Positions 8,515-17,598 of a stretch of 34,514 nt of DNA are shown here, piece by piece. Both the position numbers and the translations under genes were made by a program. The stretch is from an uncultured Clostridia bacterium (GTDB taxonomy: Bacteria; Bacillota; Clostridia; Christensenellales; CAG-917), in assembly GCA_947625225.1 (NCBI GenBank), contig CANQNQ010000013.1:1-34514 (forward strand), given 5' to 3'. Below the pieces are notes generated by a model. It was given only the letters and a program-made list of their open reading frames with translations. It did not search any database and was not told the DNA's origin. Positions within the stretch are counted from its first letter, which is position 1. Every line of letters starts with the position of its first letter.

Positions 8515-10653
8515 ATGAAGCAACTTATCATTGTTGAGTCACCGCACAAGGCAAAGACCATCCAGAAATATCTTGGCAATGAAGCTACCGTTATGGCGTC
8601 AAAGGGTCACGTATGCGACCTGCCTCAACGCGCGCTGGGCATAGATATCGAAAACGGATTCAAGCCCCAATATGTGGTCACTCCCGATAAAGAGGCTACG
8701 ATCAAACAGCTGTCGCAGGCGGTGGGCAAGTACGACAAAGTGTACCTTGCCACCGACCCCGACCGCGAAGGAGAAGCTATAAGTTGGCACCTCAAAAACA
8801 CCCTTGGCATAAAGGGCGACGAGGTGCGCATCGAGTTCAACGAAATATCTCCCAAGGCGGTCCGCGCCGCAATGGCAAAGCCCCGCGCAATTGATATGGC
8901 GCTGGTGGACAGCCAACAGGCGCGCCGCGTGCTGGACAGGCTGGTGGGCTACAAGATATCGCCCATCCTCTCGCGCAAGTTGCGCCCCGGTCTGTCCGCG
9001 GGACGCGTGCAATCCGCCGCGCTGAAGATGATCGTGGACAGGGAAAAGGAGATAAGGGCGTTTGTCCCCGAGGAGTATTGGAACATAAACGCGATACTGC
9101 TTAAAGATGGGCTCAAGCGCGTCAAATCCAACCTGATATGCGCCGCGCTTCAGGACAGCAACGGCAAAAAGATAAAGGTGTCCAACGCCGACGAGGCGGG
9201 TATGGTCACCGAGTTTATGCGCATTGCAAACTATAGCGTGGACGAGGTCAAAAAGAGCGTGTCCACCTCAAAGCCAGCGCCGCCTTTTACAACGTCCACA
9301 ATGCAGCAGGAGGCAAACCACAAGCTGAATATGACCGCCGAGCGCACCAGTCGCGTCGCGCAAGGGTTGTACGAGGGCGTCAATATAGAGGGCGAGGGGC
9401 AGCATGCGCTGATAACCTACATCAGAACGGACAGCGTAAGGGTGTCGCCGGACTTCCAGCGCATCGCGCTTGCGTTTATTGCGGAGCACTTCGGACGCGA
9501 GTTTGCGCCACGCACGCCAAATGTGTACAAGACCAGCGACAACGCGCAGGACGCGCACGAGGCAATACGCCCCATAGACCTGCGCCGCACCCCCCAATCG
9601 CTTGAGGGCAAGCTGGACAGGGATTCGTACAGGCTGTACAAACTTATCTACGAGCGATTCCTTGCCTCGCAGATGACAGCCGCGCAATACAACACGATAC
9701 GTGTACACATAGCTGCAAAACACGATTCGGATACTTTGGGCTTTGTCGTCAAGGGACGCAGCGTAAAATTCAAGGGCTACACGGCGGTATATTCCGCCAC
9801 CTCCGACAACGAGGGCAAGGAGGAGGAAAAGGCGCTGGAGCTTATGCCGGACTTAAACGAGGGCGACAGGCTAAGCCTCGAGGACGTGCAGTCGGAACAG
9901 AAGTTTACCACTCCGCCTCCGCGCTACAACGACGCGTCGCTTGTCAAGGCGCTTGAGGAAAACGGTATTGGCAGACCCTCGACATACGCGTCCATAATAT
10001 CCGTGCTCGCCAAGCGCGAGTACACCGAGAAAAAGCAAAAAGCCATCGCACCCACGCAGCTGGGCGAGGCAGTGTCGGAATATATGGAGCACAACTTCCC
10101 CGACATAATGAGCCTTGACTTCACCGCGCGCATGGAGGGCGCTCTGGACAAGATAGCGGAGGGCGGACAGCAGTGGCAGGCGCTTATCGCCTCATTCTAT
10201 CCAAGACTGCAGAAGTTTTTGGAGAGAGCTTCGCACAGCACGGGCGGAGGCGGATATCTGCCCGATGAGGAAAGCGACGTCATCTGCGACAAGTGCGGCG
10301 CGCGCATGGTGATAAAGCACGGCAAGTACGGGCCTTTTTTGGCTTGCCCCAACTATCCCAAGTGCAAAAACATCAAGCACATCGTCGACGTGGTGGGCAA
10401 GTGCCCCAAGTGCGGCGGCGACGTCGCAAAGCGCGTGTCCAAGGCGGGCAAGGTGTTCTACGGTTGCACAAATTGGCCCAAATGCGACTTCATCAGCTGG
10501 GACGTCCCCGCGCCCTATTTCTGCCCCGACTGCGGCAGCACCATGAGGGTGGTCAAGCGCGAGGAAAAGACGTATTACGTTTGCACCAACAAGGGCTGCA
10601 AGCACAGGGAACTGGTCAAGACCGAGCAGACCGCGCGTCCCGACTCAAATTGA
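8515..10653 (+). CDS. topA: DNA topoisomerase I (type IA)
   Basis: TopA relaxes negative supercoils by transiently cutting one strand. The 712-residue protein begins with the TOPRIM domain (LIIVESPHKAKTIQKYL, with the catalytic Glu at position 8, and DPDREGEAISWHLKN with the metal-binding acidic residues). The catalytic tyrosine is Tyr302 in ALITYIRTDSVRVS. The topoisomerase gate helices continue to about residue 570. The C-terminus carries three zinc-ribbon repeats: CDKCG...CPNYPKC, CPKCG...CTNWPKC and CPDCG...CTNKGC. The ribosome binding site is GAGGAG. trmFO begins one nt after the stop, so the two are co-translated. The dprA-topA-trmFO order is standard in Bacillota. Confidence 0.97.
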   Translation: MKQLIIVESPHKAKTIQKYLGNEATVMASKGHVCDLPQRALGIDIENGFKPQYVVTPDKEATIKQLSQAVGKYDKVYLATDPDREGEAISWHLKNTLGIKGDEVRIEFNEISPKAVRAAMAKPRAIDMALVDSQQARRVLDRLVGYKISPILSRKLRPGLSAGRVQSAALKMIVDREKEIRAFVPEEYWNINAILLKDGLKRVKSNLICAALQDSNGKKIKVSNADEAGMVTEFMRIANYSVDEVKKSVSTSKPAPPFTTSTMQQEANHKLNMTAERTSRVAQGLYEGVNIEGEGQHALITYIRTDSVRVSPDFQRIALAFIAEHFGREFAPRTPNVYKTSDNAQDAHEAIRPIDLRRTPQSLEGKLDRDSYRLYKLIYERFLASQMTAAQYNTIRVHIAAKHDSDTLGFVVKGRSVKFKGYTAVYSATSDNEGKEEEKALELMPDLNEGDRLSLEDVQSEQKFTTPPPRYNDASLVKALEENGIGRPSTYASIISVLAKREYTEKKQKAIAPTQLGEAVSEYMEHNFPDIMSLDFTARMEGALDKIAEGGQQWQALIASFYPRLQKFLERASHSTGGGGYLPDEESDVICDKCGARMVIKHGKYGPFLACPNYPKCKNIKHIVDVVGKCPKCGGDVAKRVSKAGKVFYGCTNWPKCDFISWDVPAPYFCPDCGSTMRVVKREEKTYYVCTNKGCKHRELVKTEQTARPDSN

Positions 10654-10654
10654 C

Positions 10655-11950
10655 ATGGCAAAGGGACTTGTCAACGTAATAGGCGGCGGACTTGCGGGCA
10701 GCGAATGCGCCCTGCAACTGCTTGAGGGCGGCTTTGACGTGCGCATGTTCGAGATGAGACCGCTTAAAAGTACGGGCGCTCACCGCACGGACGGGCTGGC
10801 GGAGCTTGTTTGCTCCAACTCCCTCAAATCGGAGGAGCCTACCACTGCTTCGGGCATGCTCAAGGAGGAGCTGCGGCTGATGGGCTGCAAGCTGCTGGAT
10901 ATTGCGGGGCAGTGCCGAGTACCTTCGGGCAGCGCGCTTTCCGTGGACAGGCAGCGTTTTTCGGACGCGGTTGGAGAGGCGCTCGGCTCCTATAAAGGTT
11001 TTACGCTTGTGCGCAAGGAAGTCACCGAGCTTACTGGCGAGCCGACAGTTGTCGCAACGGGTCCGCTTACGTCTGACGCGCTTGCGGACGTGCTGGGGCG
11101 GCTGACGGGCAAGGACAGACTGTACTTTTACGACGCCATCGCGCCCATCGTCACATTTGACAGCGTGGACATGTCGCGCGCATACTTCGGCGGCAGATAC
11201 GGCAAGGGCGGCGACGACTACCTCAACCTGCCCATGCGGCGGGAGGAGTACGAGGCGTTTTACCGCGAGCTGGTAAACGCAAAGACCGTGGTGCTGCACA
11301 GCTTTGAAAACAGCGAGCTGTTCGACGGCTGCATGCCCATCGAGGAGATGGCGAAGCGCGGCAGCGACACGATACGCTTCGGTCCGCTCAAGCCCATAGG
11401 TCTGCGCGATCCCGCGACGGGCGAACGCGCGTATGCGGTGGTGCAACTGCGCAGGGAAAATATCGCGGGCGACTGCTACAATCTGGTTGGTTTTCAGACC
11501 AACCTCACCTATCCCGAACAGAAGCGCGTGTTCAGCATGATCCCCGCGCTTAAAGAGGCGGAATTTGTGCGCTACGGCGTCATGCACCGCAACACTTACA
11601 TACAGTCTCCGGGCGTGCTGAGTCCCACGTTCAGGGTGAAGGCAAGCGCGGCTCCGCTGTACATCGCGGGTCAGTTGTCGGGCGTAGAAGGATATATGGA
11701 AAGCGTCATGAGCGGCATGATAGCGGGGCAGGCGATGCGCTGTGAGCTTGAAGGGAAGCCTTTCTTGATACCCTCCGACGTGACCGTGACGGGCGCGCTT
11801 ATGCGCTACATATCCCAAAACGTTGCGGACTTCAAGCCCATGAACGCCAACCTCGGCATACTGCCTACCATTGAAGGCATACGCGACAAAAAGGCGCGCA
11901 AGCAGGCGTATCACGACAGGGCGATTGAAGCAATCAGGAATATAACTTAA
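10655..11950 (+). CDS. trmFO: Folate-dependent tRNA (uracil-5-)-methyltransferase TrmFO
   Basis: TrmFO makes ribothymidine at position 54 of the T loop, taking the methylene group from 5,10-methylene-tetrahydrofolate and using FAD. The 431-residue protein opens with the FAD-binding motif VIGGGLAGSECALQLLEGG. The family signature MRPLKSTGAHRTDGLAELVC and then SNSLKSEE follows. The remainder, including NTYIQSPGVLSPTFRV and the C-terminal region MNANLGILPTIEGIRDKKAR, is full length. It begins one nt after the topA stop and has no clear Shine-Dalgarno, so it probably depends on translational coupling. glyA downstream makes the methylene-folate it uses. The encoded tRNA-Glu in this window carries the TTC T-loop that is its target. 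Confidence 0.97.
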   Translation: MAKGLVNVIGGGLAGSECALQLLEGGFDVRMFEMRPLKSTGAHRTDGLAELVCSNSLKSEEPTTASGMLKEELRLMGCKLLDIAGQCRVPSGSALSVDRQRFSDAVGEALGSYKGFTLVRKEVTELTGEPTVVATGPLTSDALADVLGRLTGKDRLYFYDAIAPIVTFDSVDMSRAYFGGRYGKGGDDYLNLPMRREEYEAFYRELVNAKTVVLHSFENSELFDGCMPIEEMAKRGSDTIRFGPLKPIGLRDPATGERAYAVVQLRRENIAGDCYNLVGFQTNLTYPEQKRVFSMIPALKEAEFVRYGVMHRNTYIQSPGVLSPTFRVKASAAPLYIAGQLSGVEGYMESVMSGMIAGQAMRCELEGKPFLIPSDVTVTGALMRYISQNVADFKPMNANLGILPTIEGIRDKKARKQAYHDRAIEAIRNIT

Positions 11951-12014
11951 ATTGCAAAACAGGCAGTTTATCTGCAAAAAACATACAAATAAACATTAAA
12001 TTCAGAGGTGTAAT

Positions 12015-12548
12015 ATGGAATTTCGCGGTACTACTATCTGCGCCGTGAAGCGCAACGGGACCACCGCCATCGCAGGCGACGGACAGGTCACAATGGGCGA
12101 AAGCGTCATTATGAAGGGCAACGCGGTCAAGGTGAAGCGCATATACGGCGACAAGGTCGTGGTGGGCTTTGCAGGCTCAGTTTCGGACGCCTTCGCGCTG
12201 TCTGAAAAATTTGAAGCTATGCTGCAAAAGTACAGCGGCAATCTCATGCGCGCCGCAGTGGAGTTGGCTGAACTTTGGCGCTCCGACAAGGGCGGCAGAA
12301 AGCTGGAAGCGTTGCTCATCGCGGCGGACGCCACGTCCATGTTTGTGATATCGGGCACTGGCGAGGTCATCGAGCCCGAAAACGGAATATGCGCAATAGG
12401 CAGCGGCGGCAACTACGCATTGGCGGCGGCTCGCGCATTGGCGGCTGCTACGGATATGTCCGCAAAAGAGATCGCCGAGCGCGCGCTGAAAATTGCCAGC
12501 GAGATATGCGTGTATACCAACGACCACATCACCGTGGAAACGGTTTAA
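12015..12548 (+). CDS. hslV: HslV (ClpQ) proteasome-like peptidase subunit
   Basis: HslV is the N-terminal-nucleophile protease of the HslUV complex, a dodecamer capped by HslU hexamers that unfold substrates. The 177-residue sequence is typical: [20 protein letters not shown], then [40 protein letters not shown], and [20 protein letters not shown]. The conserved nucleophilic Thr is not at position 2. It is Thr6, after the pentapeptide MEFRG, so activity would need removal of five residues. The ribosome binding site is AGAGGTG. hslU follows after 15 nt. No site-specific recombinase gene (codV/xerC) separates it from trmFO, unlike the Bacillus order. Confidence 0.96.
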   Translation: MEFRGTTICAVKRNGTTAIAGDGQVTMGESVIMKGNAVKVKRIYGDKVVVGFAGSVSDAFALSEKFEAMLQKYSGNLMRAAVELAELWRSDKGGRKLEALLIAADATSMFVISGTGEVIEPENGICAIGSGGNYALAAARALAAATDMSAKEIAERALKIASEICVYTNDHITVETV

Positions 12549-12563
12549 TTTACGGAGGGCATC

Positions 12564-13904
12564 ATGGAAAACAATATACTCACCCCCAAACAGATCGTAG
12601 CCGAGCTGGACAGATTTATCATCGGCCAGCATGACGCCAAAGTGGCGGTGGCGATCGCTCTTAGAAACCGCTATCGCCGCAGCAAACTCTCAGAGGAGAT
12701 GCGCGAGGAGATCACTCCCAAAAACATCCTCATGAAGGGCCCCACAGGCGTAGGCAAAACGGAGATCGCCCGCAGATTGGCAAAAGTGGTCAGGGCGCCA
12801 TTCGTCAAGGTGGAAGCCACCAAATTCACTGAGGTCGGTTATGTCGGCAGGGACGTGGAGAGCATAATCCGCGACCTCGTTGAGGTATCCATCCGCCTCG
12901 TCAAGGACGAAAAATATAAGGAAGTGCGCCCGCGCGCGACGGAAGTTGCGGAAAACAAACTGGTGGAGCTGCTGCTTCCCATCCGCAAAAACTCATCCGT
13001 CGCCGGCGAAAAGAGCGACGCGGAGCTTAAGGAAGAATTGCTCAGCGAGCTTAGGGCGGGGCACCTAGACACCATCGTGGTGGAGATGGAGATGCGCCAG
13101 CAGCCCCGTCCCATGCAGGTGCAGGTGGGCAACAATCCCGACGAATCCATCAACATCGGCAATATTTTCGGGCAGATGATGGGCGCAAGGGTGCCTATGA
13201 AGCGCCGCAAAGTCACCGTCAAACAGGCAATGGAAAGCATAATCGCCGCCGAGTCCGAGCGCATGGTGGACCAGGATTCCATCGTGCAGGAAGCGCTGCT
13301 TCGCGCGGAGCAAGACGGCGTGGTATTCCTTGACGAAATAGACAAGATCGCCGCCAACAACAACGGCATGCAGCAAGGACACGACGTATCCCGCGAGGGC
13401 GTGCAAAGGGACATCCTTCCCATCGTCGAGGGCAGCACGGTGCAGACCAAGTACGGCGCCATACGCACGGACTTCATTCTGTTTATCGCGGCGGGCGCGT
13501 TCCACATCTCGCGCATGGAAGACCTCATCCCCGAATTGCAGGGACGTTTTCCCATCCGCGTGGAACTGGACAACCTCACCAAGGACGATTTTGTCAAGAT
13601 CCTCACCGAGCCGGACAACGCCGTGCTCAAGCAGTACAAGGAGTTGCTCAAGGTGGACGGCGTGGATCTCGTGTTCACCGACGACGCCATCGACGAGATC
13701 GCCAAAGTCGCGTTCGAGGAGAACGAAAACAGCGAAAACCTCGGTGCGCGCAGACTGCATGCGGTGCTTGAAAGCCTGCTTAAGGACGTGCTGTATGAGG
13801 CGGACGACAACGAGACCAAGCGCATAGAAATTGACCGCGCGTATGTGGAATCGCACCTGTCCGTGTCGCTTAAGGAGCGCAACCTGCGCCGCTATATAAT
13901 CTGA
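12564..13904 (+). CDS. hslU: HslU (ClpY) ATPase subunit of the HslUV protease
   Basis: HslU is the AAA+ unfoldase that feeds proteins into HslV. The 446-residue protein has the N-terminal sequence LTPKQIVAELDRFIIGQHDA and Walker A GPTGVGKT (59-66). The family box FVKVEATKFTEVGYVGRDVE comes next, then the I-domain insertion (about 110-245), then Walker B VVFLDEIDKI (253-262) and sensor/arginine-finger region ELQGRFPIRVEL. The tail ends LRRYII, where the C-terminal residues would dock into HslV. The ribosome binding site is CGGAGGG. It is the last gene of the topA-trmFO-hslVU block. hisS starts 81 nt later, where Bacillus has codY. Confidence 0.97.
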   Translation: MENNILTPKQIVAELDRFIIGQHDAKVAVAIALRNRYRRSKLSEEMREEITPKNILMKGPTGVGKTEIARRLAKVVRAPFVKVEATKFTEVGYVGRDVESIIRDLVEVSIRLVKDEKYKEVRPRATEVAENKLVELLLPIRKNSSVAGEKSDAELKEELLSELRAGHLDTIVVEMEMRQQPRPMQVQVGNNPDESINIGNIFGQMMGARVPMKRRKVTVKQAMESIIAAESERMVDQDSIVQEALLRAEQDGVVFLDEIDKIAANNNGMQQGHDVSREGVQRDILPIVEGSTVQTKYGAIRTDFILFIAAGAFHISRMEDLIPELQGRFPIRVELDNLTKDDFVKILTEPDNAVLKQYKELLKVDGVDLVFTDDAIDEIAKVAFEENENSENLGARRLHAVLESLLKDVLYEADDNETKRIEIDRAYVESHLSVSLKERNLRRYII

Positions 13905-13929
13905 GGCAAATGTGCAAATATTGCGCAAA

Positions 13930-13948
13930 TTGGCGCTTTACGCGCCAA
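13930..13948. other. Small hairpin between hslU and hisS
   Basis: TTGGCGC and GCGCCAA pair around a 5-nt loop in the 81-nt gap. No T run follows on the plus strand, so it is not called a terminator. It could be an RNA processing or attenuation element. Confidence 0.4.
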
Positions 13949-13985
13949 AATGCACACGTAAACCGCTTTTTTTTGAGAGGTAGAT

Positions 13986-15233
13986 ATGATAAACATTCCC
14001 AAGGGCACAAAGGACATGTTGCCCGAAGACGCCTACAAGTGGCACTATGTGGAGAACATCGCGCGCGAGGTCGCGGACTGCTTCGGATACAGGGAGATTC
14101 GTACCCCCATGTTTGAACATACCGAGCTGTTTTTGCGCGGCGTGGGCGAGACGACGGACATAGTCAACAAGGAGATGTACACCTTCGAGGACAAGGGCGG
14201 CCGCAGTCTGACCCTGCGCCCCGAGGGCACCGCGGGAGTTGCGCGCTGCTTTGTAGAAAACGGCTTGCAGCAGGGCGTTATGCCGCTGAAGGCGTACTAC
14301 ATCGCCTCCATTTTCAGATATGAAAAGCCGCAGAACGGAAGACTAAGGGAACATCACCAATTCGGAGTGGAATGCTACGGCAGCGACAGCCCCTCCGCGG
14401 ACGCGGAAGTCATCGCGTTGGCTTCGGCGTTTTTGAAGAGGGCGGGACTCAAAAGCCTCGAGCTTAACATCAACAGCATCGGCTGCAAGCAGTGCCGCGC
14501 CGCCTACAATGCTGCGCTTAAGGAGTATATAGGCTCCAACCTGCATCTCATGTGCGGGCAGTGTCAGGCGCGCTTTGAAAAAAATCCGCTGCGCATCCTC
14601 GACTGCAAGGAGGAGAAGTGCAAGGCGATCACCGCGCAGGCTCCGCGCATAACGGACTACCTCTGCGACGACTGCAGCAAGCATTTTTCCGCAGTGCAAA
14701 GTTTGCTTGACAGCTACGGCATACAGTACAAGATAAATCCCATGATAGTGCGCGGGCTGGACTACTACACACGCACGGTCTTTGAGTTTGTTTCCACTGA
14801 CATCGGCGCGCAGGGAACTGTGTGCGGCGGCGGCAGATACAACCACCTCGTGGAGGAGGTGGGCGGCAAGCCTACTCCCGCGGTCGGCTTTGGGCTTGGG
14901 CTGGAGAGGCTGCTGCTGGTGCTTGAAAACACTGTGGGACTCGGCGCAAAGGACGAGGGCATATGCGTGTATATCGCGCCCCTCGGCGAGCAGGCAAAAC
15001 GCGCGGCGATAAGCGCCGTGTCCGAACTACGTGCAAACGGCATATCCGCAGAGACGGACATCATGGACAGGGGCGTCAAAGCGCAACTGAAGTATGCGGA
15101 TAAGCGCGGCGCAAAGTACGTTGTGGTGCTTGGCGACGACGAGCTGGCAAAGGGAGTCGTCAACGTCAAGCGCATGGCGGATTCCACACAGTGCGAATGC
15201 AAGCTGAGCGAACTTGCCGACTTTGTAAAATGA
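13986..15233 (+). CDS. hisS: Histidyl-tRNA synthetase
   Basis: This class II synthetase charges tRNA-His. The 415-residue protein has the usual N-terminus IPKGTKDMLPEDAYKWHYVE, motif 1 around FGYREIRTPMFEHTELFLRG, and motif 2 beginning RPEGTAGVARCFVE at Arg78. The two histidine-specific boxes are GLDYYTRTVFEFV and the Gly-rich GGGRYNHLVEEVGGKPTPAV. The C-terminal anticodon-binding domain starts at about residue 325 (GICVYIAPLGEQAKRAAISA). The ribosome binding site is GAGAGGT. The stop codon overlaps the start of the RseC-like gene (ATGA), so the two are coupled. Four clustered Cys-x2-Cys pairs in the middle (around SIGCKQCRAAY and HLMCGQCQARF) may bind zinc, as I believe occurs in some clostridial HisS. 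Confidence 0.96.
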   Translation: MINIPKGTKDMLPEDAYKWHYVENIAREVADCFGYREIRTPMFEHTELFLRGVGETTDIVNKEMYTFEDKGGRSLTLRPEGTAGVARCFVENGLQQGVMPLKAYYIASIFRYEKPQNGRLREHHQFGVECYGSDSPSADAEVIALASAFLKRAGLKSLELNINSIGCKQCRAAYNAALKEYIGSNLHLMCGQCQARFEKNPLRILDCKEEKCKAITAQAPRITDYLCDDCSKHFSAVQSLLDSYGIQYKINPMIVRGLDYYTRTVFEFVSTDIGAQGTVCGGGRYNHLVEEVGGKPTPAVGFGLGLERLLLVLENTVGLGAKDEGICVYIAPLGEQAKRAAISAVSELRANGISAETDIMDRGVKAQLKYADKRGAKYVVVLGDDELAKGVVNVKRMADSTQCECKLSELADFVK

Positions 15234-15829
15234 AAGAGCGCGGGATCGTCGTCAAGGATGAGGGCAGGCTTGCCACCGTGCGCTTTTCGAGGCGCGCCAA
15301 GTGCGACCGCTGTCAGGTGTGCAAGGTCGCCGCGGATTGCAAGTACGTGGAGGTACAGGCGAGAAACAGTATGGGCGCGCACGTCGGTGACACGGTCAGC
15401 GTGCTTACCGTGCGCCCCGTCATCACGCTGCTCATCGGGCTTATATACGCCATTCCGCTCACCCTCATTGCGGTGGCGGTGGGCGTCGGACTAAAATGGG
15501 AGTGGCCGTACACATTGCTCATTGCGGCGGCGGCAGTCGCCGTGGGCTTTGTGGTGGCTGTGCCCGTGGAGCGCTTCACCTTGCGCAAGCTGAAGGGGTA
15601 CCATCCCGAAATTCTGTCCGTTGTGCAATCGGTAATGCCAAAACCCGAAGAACGCATGCCAAACTCCTCCAGACCCGTTGTACAAACCGAGAGCGAAGCT
15701 GCAAAGCCAGAAGAGAGTTTGCCTGACGATCCCAAACCTGTTGTACAACCTGATACCGAAGCAGTAAAACCCGAAGAAAACGCGTCCGGCGGCTCCGATA
15801 CAGCAGAAGGCAAGCCCGACGTGCAGTGA
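15230..15829 (+). CDS. RseC/MucC-like membrane protein with tandem 21-residue tail repeats
   Basis: The 199-residue protein matches the RseC/MucC (SoxR-reducing system) family. An N-terminal cytoplasmic domain carries four cysteines (Cys25, 28, 31, 37 in KCDRCQVCKVAADC) that could bind an Fe-S cluster or metal. Two transmembrane helices follow (about 64-88 and 93-112). Known relatives act in the Rnf/SoxR electron-transfer system or sigma-E control, but in Clostridia the role is not settled. Unusually, residues 138-199 form a proline- and acid-rich tail of repeats: KPEERMPNSSRPVVQTESEA, KPEESLPDDPKPVVQPDTEA, then a degenerate third unit starting KPEEN. I chose the ATG overlapping the hisS stop. 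An upstream start inside hisS would add 13 residues that have no family match. No ribosome binding site is seen, consistent with translational coupling. Confidence 0.8.
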   Translation: MKERGIVVKDEGRLATVRFSRRAKCDRCQVCKVAADCKYVEVQARNSMGAHVGDTVSVLTVRPVITLLIGLIYAIPLTLIAVAVGVGLKWEWPYTLLIAAAAVAVGFVVAVPVERFTLRKLKGYHPEILSVVQSVMPKPEERMPNSSRPVVQTESEAAKPEESLPDDPKPVVQPDTEAVKPEENASGGSDTAEGKPDVQ

Positions 15830-15929
15830 CGCATATAAGGCGTTTATGGTCACAAAATAAGCATATAAAACATTGATAGCGACAATATGCCGCAACAAAG
15901 CGCGAAAGCGCATATAGTAGGAGTAGGAT

Positions 15930-16241
15930 ATGGAATTGCATCTCAATGACGAAAATTTTGACAATACCGTCGCAAGCGGCGTTGTGCTTGTAGACTTTTG
16001 GGCGACCTGGTGCGGACCCTGTAAGATGATCGCGCCATATGTGGAGGAGCTTTCCTGCGAGTACGACGGCAGACTGACCGTGGGCAAAGTGGACGTGGAC
16101 GAGTGTGAAGGACTTGCCCGTCGCTTCAATATATTCTCCATCCCCACGCTTATCGTGTTCAAGGACGGAGTTGAGCAGGAGAGGATGATAGGCTATAAGC
16201 TGAAGAGAGAGCTTGTCGCCACAATTGAAAAATATCTATAA
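15930..16241 (+). CDS. trxA: Thioredoxin
   Basis: The 103-residue cytoplasmic thioredoxin has the active site WCGPC (Cys28, Cys31), the preceding VDFWATW strand and the cis-proline loop SIPTLIVF. It reduces disulfides using electrons from thioredoxin reductase. Length and motifs are fully standard. The ribosome binding site is AGGAG. It sits 100 nt after the RseC-like gene and 48 nt before glyA, all on the plus strand. No thioredoxin reductase gene is in the window. Confidence 0.95.
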   Translation: MELHLNDENFDNTVASGVVLVDFWATWCGPCKMIAPYVEELSCEYDGRLTVGKVDVDECEGLARRFNIFSIPTLIVFKDGVEQERMIGYKLKRELVATIEKYL

Positions 16242-16289
16242 CAAAACAATTTAGTAACGCAACTACCAAAATACGACGAGGAGTTTTCT

Positions 16290-17543
16290 ATGTTAGACTT
16301 GACCATTATCAAAGCCGTTGATGAGCAGCTGTATGCTTCCATGGTGGAGGAGTTCAGGCGCCAGCAGAACAATCTTGAGCTTATCGCCTCCGAAAACATC
16401 GTGTCCCCCGCAGTGATGGCGGCGGCGGGCAGTTTTTACACCAACAAGTACGCCGAGGGATATCCCGGCAGACGCTACTACGGCGGCTGTCAGTTTGTGG
16501 ACAAGGCGGAGGAACTTGCCATCGAACGCGCAAAACAGCTGTTCGGCGCAAAGTTTGCCAACGTGCAGGCGCACAGTGGCTCCAACGCCAACTTCACCGC
16601 GTACTACAGCTTGCTTTCGCCCGGCGACACAATTCTGGGCATGTCGCTTGACGCAGGCGGCCACCTCACGCACGGCGCTAAGGTCAGCATGAGCGGCAAG
16701 GTGTTCAATTCCGTCAGCTACGGCGTGGGCGACGACGGCTACATAGACTACGACGACGTCAGGCGCATCGCGCGCGAGTGCAAGCCGAAACTTATCATTG
16801 CGGGCGCAAGCGCGTATCCGCGCACAATAGACTTTTCCGTTTTCCGCTCCATCGCGGACGAGGTTGGCGCGTATCTCATGGTGGACATGGCGCACATTGC
16901 GGGGCTTGTCGCGGCGGGACTTCACCCCAGCCCCATGCCCTATGCGGACATTGTTACGTCCACTACGCACAAGACTTTGCGCGGACCCAGGGGAGGGCTT
17001 ATACTCACCAACGACGAGCAGATCGCAAAGGCTGTTGACAAGACCATCTTCCCCGGCACGCAGGGCGGTCCGCTGATGCACGTAGTGGCGGCAAAGGCGG
17101 TGGCGTTCAAGGAGGCGCTCTCGCCCGAATTCAAGCAATATCAACAGAGAATACTCGCAAACGCCAAGGCGCTGGCGGACGCGTTTTTGAAGCGCGGCAT
17201 GAATCTTATAAGCGGCGGCACGGACAATCATCTGATGCTGATCAACCTTGTGGGCACGGGCGTGACGGGCAAGCAGCTTGAAGTGCTGCTTGACGCGGCG
17301 CACATAACCGTCAACAAAAACGCCATCCCCAACGACCCCGAAAAGTCATACATAACCAGCGGAATACGCGTGGGCACTCCCGCGATCACAACGCGCGGCA
17401 TGACGGAGGAGGAGATGCCCATCATCGCGGACTGCATTGTGGACATCATTAAGAGGAGAGAGGACGCCATACCCGCCGCTGCCGAGCGCGTAAGGCAGCT
17501 GTGCAAAAAGCACCCGATCTACGAAAACGACGTGATCATCTAA
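16290..17543 (+). CDS. glyA: Serine hydroxymethyltransferase
   Basis: GlyA interconverts serine plus tetrahydrofolate with glycine plus 5,10-methylene-tetrahydrofolate, using pyridoxal phosphate. The 417-residue protein has the family blocks [38 protein letters not shown], and [20 protein letters not shown]. The cofactor lysine is Lys228 in [14 protein letters not shown]. The C-terminal segment [20 protein letters not shown] is also standard. The ribosome binding site is GAGGAG. A hairpin terminator lies 28 nt after the stop. The one-carbon product links it to TrmFO a few genes upstream. Confidence 0.97.
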   Translation: MLDLTIIKAVDEQLYASMVEEFRRQQNNLELIASENIVSPAVMAAAGSFYTNKYAEGYPGRRYYGGCQFVDKAEELAIERAKQLFGAKFANVQAHSGSNANFTAYYSLLSPGDTILGMSLDAGGHLTHGAKVSMSGKVFNSVSYGVGDDGYIDYDDVRRIARECKPKLIIAGASAYPRTIDFSVFRSIADEVGAYLMVDMAHIAGLVAAGLHPSPMPYADIVTSTTHKTLRGPRGGLILTNDEQIAKAVDKTIFPGTQGGPLMHVVAAKAVAFKEALSPEFKQYQQRILANAKALADAFLKRGMNLISGGTDNHLMLINLVGTGVTGKQLEVLLDAAHITVNKNAIPNDPEKSYITSGIRVGTPAITTRGMTEEEMPIIADCIVDIIKRREDAIPAAAERVRQLCKKHPIYENDVII

Positions 17544-17570
17544 AAGTTCTGAATTTTTAAGGAATAAACG

Positions 17571-17598
17571 CAAAACGCACTTCAACAAGTGCGTTTTG
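17571..17598. terminator. Hairpin terminator between convergent glyA and the 156-aa gene
   Basis: CAAAACGCACTT and AAGTGCGTTTTG form a perfect 12-bp stem with a CAAC loop. The 3' arm ends in TTTTG. The last codons and stop of the opposing minus-strand gene lie inside this hairpin. The T tract is short, so it may be an inefficient or bidirectional terminator. Confidence 0.65.

Noticed and set aside
13930..13948. Terminator between hslU and hisS
   Set aside because: The hairpin lacks a following T tract. The genes may still be co-transcribed.
16242..16289. Riboswitch upstream of glyA
   Set aside because: Only 48 nt separate trxA and glyA, too short for a glycine or folate riboswitch, and no conserved core is visible.
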